A stretch of DNA of 21,938 bases from Opitutaceae bacterium (GTDB lineage Bacteria > Verrucomicrobiota > Verrucomicrobiia > Opitutales > Opitutaceae), in NCBI GenBank assembly GCA_025352845.1, contig JANXSC010000647.1, positions 1 through 21,938 on the forward strand, given 5' to 3'. Numbering within the stretch: position 1 is the first letter of the stretch; each line of letters opens with the position of its first letter. The position numbers and the translations under genes are program-made. The notes under the pieces are model-generated. The model was not told the origin of the DNA and did no database searches. It worked only from the letters and a program-made list of their open reading frames with translations. This document shows, in pieces, positions 13,757-20,553 of the stretch.

Positions 13757-14218
13757 GTGACTCACCATTTGAGCGCTGCAACTTTTCCGTCATTCGCCAA
13801 CGAAGCTTCGCCGTGGAGCGAAGCGGGGGAGCTGTATCGGCGCGTTTGCGTGCTGCGGGCTTCCGGACACGGCTTGGAGGCGGATTGCCTGCAGTCAACC
13901 GAGCTGGCCGATGCGATCGGACGCATCCGAGCGTCGGCTCCGGAAGGTGGGGCATGTGAGATCAAGATGGCCGAGTTGTTTGCGCGCGAAGCAGAGCGCG
14001 TGGCCGACGCCAGGGCTGTTGCTGAAATTCTCCTTCCGTTGCTGCACGAGTCGCTGCCTTCAGAGGTAGCTCGCGCCGGTCTCATTCGCCCGTCGCGACC
14101 CGTCTTGTCCGATGCCGTCACGCTGCGACGTCCGGCGGCGGCGGCACCCGGCATCGCGGACTTCATCGACCAGATGATCGAGCAGGAAACCGCCACGCCC
14201 GCCGCCGCTGGCCCATGA
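13757..14218 (+). CDS. Unknown 153-aa protein encoded directly upstream of the MamK-like actin
   Basis: I do not recognise this family. From GTG 13757 the product is 153 aa (TTG 13724 would add 11 residues). It has no signal peptide or membrane segment. The middle (about 25-115) is alanine-rich and probably helical, with ELYRRVCVLRASGHGLEADCLQSTELADAIGRIRA and EIKMAELFAREAERVADARAVAEILLPLL. A Pro/Ala-rich linker follows, then a short conserved-looking tail GIADFIDQMIEQE and an Ala/Pro end. The layout (helical body, linker, short amphipathic tail) would suit an adaptor with a terminal binding peptide, but that is inference. The stop is 49 bp before the ATG of the actin gene on the same strand, so the two are probably co-transcribed. 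Confidence 0.7.
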   Translation: MTHHLSAATFPSFANEASPWSEAGELYRRVCVLRASGHGLEADCLQSTELADAIGRIRASAPEGGACEIKMAELFAREAERVADARAVAEILLPLLHESLPSEVARAGLIRPSRPVLSDAVTLRRPAAAAPGIADFIDQMIEQETATPAAAGP

Positions 14219-14267
14219 CTTCCTCCGATTGCTTCAATCCGTTCCGTCGTTTCAACCCATCCACATC

Positions 14268-15422
14268 ATGACCACAGGCACCCTCGAAAAACCATCCGCC
14301 TCACCGACCGCGTCCGTCCCGTCGCAGCCGCCGGCCACCGCCGAGCGCGCCAGCGCCGCCAAGGGCAAGATCATCCTCGTCGGCTTCGATCTCGGCACGA
14401 ACAAATCCTGCCTCCTCGCCGGCCCGGTGGGCTCGACTGATATTACCGTGAGCAAAGTCGTCCCGTCCGTCATCGGCTACGTGAAGGACGGCATTGTCGA
14501 CGGCATCATCGCCGGCAATCGCAGTGTGCTCTTCGGCGACGACGCATTGCACAGCGCGCTCCACGTGCGCCTCGTCGCGCCCCTCGCCCAGGGCATTGTC
14601 GCCGAGCCTGCGGCTGCGCGCGATTTTATGCAGCACATCGGCTCTCTGGCCGATCCCACGGGGCAGGCGGAAATCCGGGCGGTGGTCGGCGTGCCCGCCA
14701 ACGCCGGCGAAACGGCGCGCGAGGATATCCGTCGCGCGGCGCAGGGTATTTTTGATCGCATCCTGCTGATTCCGGAGCCGTTTCTCGCTGCGCTCGGTTT
14801 TCGCGACGATGCGCGGATCGCGCAGCCGAACTACATCGATCCCGTGGTCAACTCCCTCTTCATCGACATCGGCGGCGGCACGAGCGACCTCTGCCTCGTG
14901 CAGGGCTGCTTCCCGACGCGCAACGACCAAATCAGCATCGCTTTTGCGGGCGACGCCATCGACGAGCTGATGCAGGCCGAACTCGACCGCACCTATCCGA
15001 ACAACGGCCTGTCTCGCCAGAAAGTGCGCGAGATCAAAGAGGCCCACGGCTATGTCGGCCCCAGCCGCAAGCCCCTCGACGTGAAAGTCATCATGGGCGG
15101 CAAGGCCCACACGCTGGAACTCGGCGATGTGATCGGCCGCGCCTGCAACACGCTCATCGACAAAATCTATCCCGCCCTCACCACGCTGATTGAACGCGCG
15201 GGTTCCGATTCGGTGGTCACGCTGATGCAGAACATCGTCGTCACGGGCGGAGGTTCGCTGCTGAAGGGCATCGACACGCTGCTCCAGAAAAAGCTCACTG
15301 ACGATGGCTACGAGACCCCGAAAGTCCGGCTCGCGGGCCAGGACTACAAACGCTACGTCGCGATCGGTGCGCTCAAGGCCGCCCGCGCGGCCCGCGAAAA
15401 TCAGTGGCAAGTGTTGCTCTGA
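14268..15422 (+). CDS. MamK-like bacterial actin
   Basis: The 384-aa protein belongs to the actin/Hsp70 ATPase superfamily. A disordered Pro/Ser/Ala-rich leader (1-33) precedes phosphate-1 loop GFDLGTNKS (39-47). Phosphate-2 is FIDIGGGTSDL (198-208), and the adenosine motif is VVTGGGSLLKGI (324-335). Glu170 in LLIPEPFLAALG is the likely catalytic Glu. Several stretches follow MamK of magnetosomes more closely than MreB: AVVGVPANAG; DIGGGTSDLCLVQGCFPTRNDQ; a KEAHGYVG segment; and LMQNIVVTGGGS. MamK forms filaments that position organelles; no magnetosome genes are visible here, so the cargo is unknown. ATG 14268 is the likely start; TTG 14229 would add 13 residues. Automated annotation might call it MreB/Mbl. 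Confidence 0.85.
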   Translation: MTTGTLEKPSASPTASVPSQPPATAERASAAKGKIILVGFDLGTNKSCLLAGPVGSTDITVSKVVPSVIGYVKDGIVDGIIAGNRSVLFGDDALHSALHVRLVAPLAQGIVAEPAAARDFMQHIGSLADPTGQAEIRAVVGVPANAGETAREDIRRAAQGIFDRILLIPEPFLAALGFRDDARIAQPNYIDPVVNSLFIDIGGGTSDLCLVQGCFPTRNDQISIAFAGDAIDELMQAELDRTYPNNGLSRQKVREIKEAHGYVGPSRKPLDVKVIMGGKAHTLELGDVIGRACNTLIDKIYPALTTLIERAGSDSVVTLMQNIVVTGGGSLLKGIDTLLQKKLTDDGYETPKVRLAGQDYKRYVAIGALKAARAARENQWQVLL

Positions 15423-15431
15423 GGGTTCGGA

Positions 15432-15511
15432 GTGGCACGGGCATCTTGCCCGTGGGGTCGAGCCGAGGAGCCCTCCTGCTTCCTCTAACACGGGCGGGGC
15501 GCCCGTGCCAC
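15432..15511. repeat. Paired REP-like (BIME-type) element downstream of the MamK-like gene
   Basis: GTGG (15432-15435) precedes hairpin CACGGGC-ATCTT-GCCCGTG (15436-15454). After a 34-nt spacer comes hairpin CACGGGC-GGGGC-GCCCGTG (15489-15507) followed by CCAC. The halves are inverted copies that differ mainly in the loops. It starts 10 nt after the stop codon and may also protect or terminate the transcript. The following 15512-15677 shows no gene I can support. Confidence 0.8.
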
Positions 15512-15677
15512 GCATCAGGCAACGAGCTGACCTCAATGCCTGTTACAGCCAGCCCGATTCACGGTTTGAAAATTCGCTCGTCTCCCGCGCATTTTCTGCT
15601 GCGAATGCCGTGCGATTTCATTCGCCGGATTCGCAACCGCATCAGCCCCGCGCTTCCCCACCGTCTCGTCCCCACCC

Positions 15678-16331
15678 GTGAAAACCCCACCTAGAATCCT
15701 CGCGTCCGCCCTGTTTGCCTGCATCGTCCTGCCGCTGGCGGCCGCGGGGCTCGAACCGACCCTCGGGAAAAAGGGCAAACTCCTGCTCGAGGAAAAATTC
15801 GAGTCCGACACCGTGCCGAAGGGCTGGAACAAAAACACCGGCGTGCTCTCCGTCGCCGGTGGCGCGCTGCACGCGGACGAACTCGCGAGCGAGAAGCATG
15901 TCGGCGCGTTTCGGAAACTGCTGCCGCTGCAGGACTGCGCGATCCAGCTCGACGTGAAGTTGGCGGGCGCGACGACCTTTCACCTCGGCTTTGATCCCGC
16001 GCCGGGCGAACTCAAAAAGAAAGGGCATCTCTTCTCGCTCATCCTCACGCCCGAGTCTTGGTCGATCACCGAGCATCCCGACAAGGACGATCCGAAATCG
16101 AAAAACGCCGTGCACGCCAAGGCCGCGACGAAGTTCCCGCGCGACCAGTGGTTCACGGTGCTGCTCGAGGTGAAGGGCGACACCGTGATCGTGAGCAGCG
16201 AGGGCCGCGCCCCGCTGCGTGCGACCGCGAAGGATTTTCACGTCAAGAAACCGGGCCTCGTCTTCCGCGTCGGCGGCAAAGACGGCCAGGAAGTCCTCGT
16301 CGACAATGTGATGGTGTGGGCGCTGGAGTGA
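15678..16331 (+). CDS. Small secreted protein with a probable concanavalin A-like beta-sandwich fold
   Basis: The 217-aa product starts at GTG 15678 with a signal peptide (KTPPRILASALFACIVLPLAAAG, cleavage probably near residue 23). The mature part begins GKKGKLLLEEKFESDTVPKGW and contains GGALHADE, a strand-rich body (CAIQLDVKLAGATTFHLGFD) and a C-terminal PGLVFRVGGKDGQEVLVDNVMVWALE. This pattern (opening 'eekFes...P.gW', ending 'vlvDNv.vw') resembles LamG/DUF1080-like jelly-roll proteins, which are abundant in secretomes of Verrucomicrobiota and Planctomycetota. A glycan-binding or hydrolytic role is possible, but I see no catalytic motif. It has no clear ribosome binding site and is flanked by REP-like elements on both sides. 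Confidence 0.75.
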   Translation: MKTPPRILASALFACIVLPLAAAGLEPTLGKKGKLLLEEKFESDTVPKGWNKNTGVLSVAGGALHADELASEKHVGAFRKLLPLQDCAIQLDVKLAGATTFHLGFDPAPGELKKKGHLFSLILTPESWSITEHPDKDDPKSKNAVHAKAATKFPRDQWFTVLLEVKGDTVIVSSEGRAPLRATAKDFHVKKPGLVFRVGGKDGQEVLVDNVMVWALE

Positions 16332-16355
16332 CGTGCGTTGGCTGGGACTTCGTGG

Positions 16356-16415
16356 GTAGGGCGGGCTGTCAGCCCGCCCCGGCCGGAATGGAAGGCGGAC
16401 TGAACTCCGCCCTAC
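16356..16415. repeat. Paired REP-like (BIME-type) element, clearest GTAG...CTAC copy
   Basis: GTAG (16356-16359) plus hairpin GGCGGGCT-GTC-AGCCCGCC (16360-16378) is followed by a 15-nt spacer and an inverted relative, hairpin GGCGGACTGAACTCCGCC (16394-16411) plus CTAC (ending 16415 with one shared C). It lies between the converging secreted-protein gene (+) and the small membrane-protein ORF (-). Confidence 0.85.
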
Positions 16416-16431
16416 CGTTTGCCGATCACCG

Positions 16432-16608
16432 TCACTTCCAGTTGTCGAACACGCCGAGGAAGACGATGAATTTCCAGATCACCAATCCGATCACCAGTCC
16501 GACGATGGTGTGCATGGCAATTTTCCGTCCATCGCTTCGATCACGGCACTCCCAGATCGCGATGCCCACGGAAGCGGCGCAGATACCGATGAAAATCAGG
16601 GTTCTCAT
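16432..16608 (-). CDS. Small hypothetical membrane protein (58 aa)
   Basis: ATG 16608 to TGA 16432 encodes MRTLIFIGICAASVGIAIWE, then a charged turn CRDRSDGRKIA, a second hydrophobic stretch HTIVGLVIGLVIWKFIVFLG and a short tail VFDNWK. Two membrane helices joined by a basic loop give a plausible hairpin-type small membrane protein. I know no family. It lies 51 bp downstream of the amidase stop on the same strand. Hydrophobic codons free of stops on this strand and a clean ATG support it, but no Shine-Dalgarno site is clear. Confidence 0.55.
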   Translation of the reverse strand: MRTLIFIGICAASVGIAIWECRDRSDGRKIAMHTIVGLVIGLVIWKFIVFLGVFDNWK

Positions 16609-16659
16609 TCTGGGCGCGGGAGAGTGAGGCGAAAATAGTCGCGTGCAAGCGCGGCGATT

Positions 16660-19443
16660 TCAGGGCACCTCATAAACCTCGACGAGCGCTTCGCCGGTGC
16701 CGCCGCCGCCGCCCGAGACCTGCGCGGTGTAGGCGCGGCCGGCGGTGAGGGTGAGCACGAGCGCCGAATCCTTGCTGCCGACTGGGAGCGGAAACGCACC
16801 CACTTGGGCAAACACCGGCGCGAGCGCCGCATCCCAGTTGTCGTTCTCGGCGATGCGGCCCGTCGCGTCGTGTATTTCCAATCGTGGATCAATGAGCACG
16901 CCGCTGACGCCGAAGCCGGTGAGCGCCGGGCCGACGGCGCGGACGAGCACGCGCTGCGTGCCGCTGCCCGCGATTACGAAGCCCGCGATCATCGCATCGG
17001 CACCGGTGCCGACGCGGTTGCGCGCGGAGAGGTTCACGAGGCGCACGGCGCTGCCCGTGCCCGCATCGTAGCCCTCGACGAGCACGACACCGCCGGCAGT
17101 GCCCGTGACGATCGCCGAGCCCGCGCCGTCGATCGGTTGCAGCACCGCGGCGTCGCGGCTCGCGGCGGGAAACGCAAACGCGCCTAGTCCTGCGAACACC
17201 GGCGCCAGCGCGGCGGGCCAGTCGTTGTTGCCCGCAATACGCGCACTGCCGCGAAATACCTCGAGCCGCGGGTCCGCCATCGCGGTCGTGAGGCCGAACG
17301 CCGAGAGCGCCGGACCGGCGGCGCGCAAGAGGAAATCCTTGCTCCCGCCGCGCACCACGAAACCCACGATCACGGTGCGCCCAGCGTCGAGCGCCGTGCG
17401 CAGTGAGAGGTTGGCGAGCCACGCGGCAGGCTGCACGGTGAGTGTCGCCTCGAGGCTCGTGACCGGACCGTTGGCGTTACGGACAACAACGCCGTAGCCG
17501 CCGGCGTCCGCGGCGGTGACGTTTGGGATCGTGTAGGTGTCGGCGGTCGCCCCGGCGATGGGCCTGCCGTTGCGCTGCCACTGATAGGCGGGCAGGTTAA
17601 TCGCCGGAGCAGCGCCGATCGCGGCGACGCTGAGGGTGGCAGTGCCGCCGGCCGTCACGGTCTGCGACGCGGGCTGCCGCGCGATCACGGGGGAGTTGGA
17701 GGCGGCGAAGGGGTTGTTGACCCGCACCGTGCGGCGCAGCGACAGATTCCCCGCGTAGCCCGGCTTGGAGACTTGGAACTCCAACTCGTAGTCACCCGGC
17801 GCCTGTCCCACTGGTGCCAACACCGAGTATTGAAAGCGCCCCTCGTCATCGCCGATCATGTGGATGCGCAACTGCCGGATCGAATCGTAGCCGGTAACGA
17901 GCGGGCGCCGCACGGCGGCACCGCGTCCGTCGACCACGCGAAACGCGATCGTTGCCTCCTCCCTCCAGTCGAGAGCAAAGCCAGCCGACACGGGTATTAC
18001 TGCCAGAAACGCGAGCGTGGTGTTCGCGGGCGGAATCTCGACCGAGGCCTCGTTCGAAGCCTGCCCCGACGAGCCGGAAACGTTGAAGGCGAACACGCGA
18101 TAGGTATAGGTCTCGTTGTTGAAGACGAGCGTGTCGCGATAGCTGGTCGCGCCGGCCGGCAGCGTGGCGAGTGTCGCCCACCCGCCGGTCACCAAGTCGC
18201 GGCGCTCAATGCGAACCCCGGTTTCATTCGCCGAATTGTCCGTCCACGAGAGCGTCGCGCCCGTGGCGTCGGCGGTCGCGGCGAGCGCGCTCGCCGGCGC
18301 GGGCACGGGGCTCTCGACAAACTCCCGGATGCCCTCGGCGATGGCCGCGGAGACGATGCGTTTGAAACGCTCGTCGCGCAGCGCGACGTTGTCGGGCGTG
18401 GGCCGATCCATGAAGGCGATTTCCATGATGACGGCGGGGCGCGTCGCGAGGCGGTTCTCGCCGTAGCTGCCGTTGAAGCCCTGCACGCGGCGGTCCGTCC
18501 ACGCGGGATCGTAGTCGCGGCGGATGGCGGCGATGACGCGCGCGTGCAGCGTGTCGGCGAGGCGTTTGCTCTCGGGGCCGAAGCCGTTGTTAGTGTCGTA
18601 GAGTGTCTCGGTGCCGGTGCCGCCACCGCCGTTGTTATGCACGCTCACGAGCAGCTCGGCGCCGATGGCATTGGCGTAGAGCGGGCGGCAGCGGATGTCC
18701 TGACTGAGGTGATCGAAACCGGATTCGTTCCACACGGAGGGATCGGTGCCGAGGGCTTTCGCGTGGTAGCGCGCGGCCTCCTGCCATTTCGGAAAACCGG
18801 ATTCGCCGTCGCCCGCGGCGCGGTCGAGGTTGCGCGTGGGCCGCACGTCGGCACCGGCGGCGGCGAGCAGCGTGCCGAGCTGGGAAACGAAATCGTGGTT
18901 TACGAAATCCTCGACGATGCCGGAGTAGAAATCCCGCTGCAGCACCCAACGCGAACTGGAGTTGAGGTAGTAGCCGTGGCCGGGACTGATGGCGATGCGG
19001 CGGGCGACGAGCGCGGCGCGCGCGGGTTTCGCTGTCGCGGGGGGCAAGGCGAATTGATGCGCGAGGCGTGGCTGCTCGTTGGCTGCGAGAATCTGATCGA
19101 GCGGCACGCCGGCGATGAGCGTGTGAATTTCGAAATCGCCGTGCTCCTCGCGTAGCGTGTCGGCGGCGGCGACGTGGACGCCGCGGGACCATTCCTCGAA
19201 GTCGAGACTTCCCGGCGCGAGGTCGAGCGCGGCGCGGCTGAAATTCAGCGTGAGGCGGTTGCCTTGCAGCGCGGCGGCGAGGAGTTCGACGTGGGGTGCG
19301 GCGCTCGTGACGATGGCGCGGCGGACGGCAGCGGCGGCACGCGGTGCGGAAGAGGCCGAGGTGTCGGCGCGCGCAACACCAGCGAGTGTGAACAACACAA
19401 TCACCGCGATCGGAACGGCGGAAAATCTCCGCCGCGCGCTCAC
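16660..19443 (-). CDS. Secreted N-acetylmuramoyl-L-alanine amidase-like protein with Fn3, Ig and tandem C-terminal modules
   Basis: This 927-aa exported protein has a signal peptide ending near VARADT (residue ~27) and an Amidase_3 zinc domain (about 146-378). Predicted zinc ligands are His156 in SPGHGYY, Glu178 and His269 in SVHNNG; Glu341 in MEIAFMD is the catalytic Glu. The domain cleaves the amide between N-acetylmuramic acid and L-Ala in peptidoglycan. Then come an Fn3-type domain (about 380-470), a beta domain (475-580), an Ig-like domain (585-672) and two copies of a ~125-residue module (676-801, 802-925). Each copy has NLS.R, a VGFV/AGFV strand, RA.GPAL..FG and DPRLE. Start GTG 19443 overlaps the stop of the dehydrogenase gene (GTGA). 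The C-terminal modules may anchor or sort the protein; that is inference. Confidence 0.88.
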   Translation of the reverse strand: MSARRRFSAVPIAVIVLFTLAGVARADTSASSAPRAAAAVRRAIVTSAAPHVELLAAALQGNRLTLNFSRAALDLAPGSLDFEEWSRGVHVAAADTLREEHGDFEIHTLIAGVPLDQILAANEQPRLAHQFALPPATAKPARAALVARRIAISPGHGYYLNSSSRWVLQRDFYSGIVEDFVNHDFVSQLGTLLAAAGADVRPTRNLDRAAGDGESGFPKWQEAARYHAKALGTDPSVWNESGFDHLSQDIRCRPLYANAIGAELLVSVHNNGGGGTGTETLYDTNNGFGPESKRLADTLHARVIAAIRRDYDPAWTDRRVQGFNGSYGENRLATRPAVIMEIAFMDRPTPDNVALRDERFKRIVSAAIAEGIREFVESPVPAPASALAATADATGATLSWTDNSANETGVRIERRDLVTGGWATLATLPAGATSYRDTLVFNNETYTYRVFAFNVSGSSGQASNEASVEIPPANTTLAFLAVIPVSAGFALDWREEATIAFRVVDGRGAAVRRPLVTGYDSIRQLRIHMIGDDEGRFQYSVLAPVGQAPGDYELEFQVSKPGYAGNLSLRRTVRVNNPFAASNSPVIARQPASQTVTAGGTATLSVAAIGAAPAINLPAYQWQRNGRPIAGATADTYTIPNVTAADAGGYGVVVRNANGPVTSLEATLTVQPAAWLANLSLRTALDAGRTVIVGFVVRGGSKDFLLRAAGPALSAFGLTTAMADPRLEVFRGSARIAGNNDWPAALAPVFAGLGAFAFPAASRDAAVLQPIDGAGSAIVTGTAGGVVLVEGYDAGTGSAVRLVNLSARNRVGTGADAMIAGFVIAGSGTQRVLVRAVGPALTGFGVSGVLIDPRLEIHDATGRIAENDNWDAALAPVFAQVGAFPLPVGSKDSALVLTLTAGRAYTAQVSGGGGGTGEALVEVYEVP

Positions 19444-20477
19444 GGTTGCAGGATTACCTTCATGTATTTCCCGCCGTCCTTGGCGCTGAGTTTCTCAAAC
19501 CAACCCGCGCCCTCGGCGAGCGGCACGACGGCCTCGATCATCGGCTTCACGTTGATCGCGCCGCGCGCGATCAGGTCGAGGCAGAGCGGGTATTCGCCGG
19601 CGCTCGAACAGGAGCCGAGGAGGCTGAGTTCCTTGGTGACGACGGCTTGCAGCGGGAAATCCTGCGTCTTCGGCGAGAGGTTGCCGACGAGCACGCAGGT
19701 GCCGCCGCGCTTGAGCACGTTGATCGCGAGGTTGAGTGTGGGCGTGAAGCCGACGACCTCGAACGCGGTCTCGGCACCGAGGCCGTGGGTGATTTTCGCC
19801 ACGGCGGCGGCGGCGTCCTCGCGGCCGGAGTTAATCGTATGCGTGGCGCCGAGCTGGTGAGCGAGCGCGAGGCGGTTGTCGGCGAGGTCGATGGCGACGA
19901 CTTGTTTCGCGCCTGCCCAGCGCAACGCCTGAATCACAAGGAGCCCAATCATCCCGCTGCCGATCACGACGGCGGTGGAGTTGGGCGCGATCTTGGTGCG
20001 TTGCACGGCGTGAATCGCGATCGAGACGGGCTCGACCATCGCGGCCTGATCATAGGGGAGAGTGTCGGGCAGGCGGTAGAGGATGCGCTCGGGAATCGCG
20101 AGCCGCTCGGCAAACGCGCCGTGCTGTTTGTATTCCGCGGGCGAGACGCCGACGACGCGTCGGCTTTCGCAGAGATTCACCTGCCCGGCGCGGCAATACG
20201 CGCACGCGCCACAGTAGATCGTGGAGTCGAAGGTTACGCGATCGCCGGCGCGCCACTTTTTCACGCTCGGTCCGGTCGCGACGATTTCGCCGCTGGCCTC
20301 GTGGCCCATGATGAGCGGGGCGTTGCGGCGACCGCTTGAGCCGTCCCAGCCGTGGATGTCGCTGCCGCAGATGCCGCACGCGTGAACTTTCACGACGACC
20401 TCGCCGTCGGCCGGCTGCGGCTCGGGAAAATCGACGAATTCAAGGCGCGAGGGCGCGGTGAGGAGAAGGGCTTTCAT
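19440..20477 (-). CDS. Zinc-dependent medium-chain alcohol/polyol dehydrogenase
   Basis: The 345-aa MDR-superfamily oxidoreductase has catalytic zinc ligands Cys37 (GICGSD), His59-Glu60 (GHEASG) and probably Glu150. All four structural-zinc cysteines are present (Cys89, 92, 95, 103). The nucleotide-binding GSGMIG motif is at 173-178, and Asp197 in VAIDLAD implies preference for NAD(H). It resembles sorbitol, threonine or galactitol-1-phosphate dehydrogenases; the substrate cannot be assigned from sequence alone. ATG 20477 fits the family start (MKALLLTAPSRLEF). Upstream is a CT-rich stretch, not a Shine-Dalgarno site. The lactonase gene ends 76 bp upstream and the amidase start overlaps the stop. 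A sugar lactonase beside a polyol/sugar dehydrogenase suggests a shared carbohydrate-oxidation role. Confidence 0.92.
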   Translation of the reverse strand: MKALLLTAPSRLEFVDFPEPQPADGEVVVKVHACGICGSDIHGWDGSSGRRNAPLIMGHEASGEIVATGPSVKKWRAGDRVTFDSTIYCGACAYCRAGQVNLCESRRVVGVSPAEYKQHGAFAERLAIPERILYRLPDTLPYDQAAMVEPVSIAIHAVQRTKIAPNSTAVVIGSGMIGLLVIQALRWAGAKQVVAIDLADNRLALAHQLGATHTINSGREDAAAAVAKITHGLGAETAFEVVGFTPTLNLAINVLKRGGTCVLVGNLSPKTQDFPLQAVVTKELSLLGSCSSAGEYPLCLDLIARGAINVKPMIEAVVPLAEGAGWFEKLSAKDGGKYMKVILQP

Positions 20478-20553
20478 GGGGGAGGAGAAATGAGGAAACG
20501 AGAGCTTGAACCAAGCGCGGCCACCGCGAGGGCGGCAAGCGCGCATTGCGGGT

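Noticed and set aside
14268..15422. Calling the actin MreB (rod shape) or an Hsp70-type protein
   Set aside because: The typical MreB linker and partner genes mreC/mreD are absent. The sequence around residues 198-330 follows MamK more closely, and the length lacks the Hsp70 substrate domain.
15404..15694. Plus-strand ORF containing SGTGILPVGSSRG...TRAGRPCH
   Set aside because: The peptide is the translation of the CACGGGC repeat element plus flanks; such ORFs are spurious repeat products.
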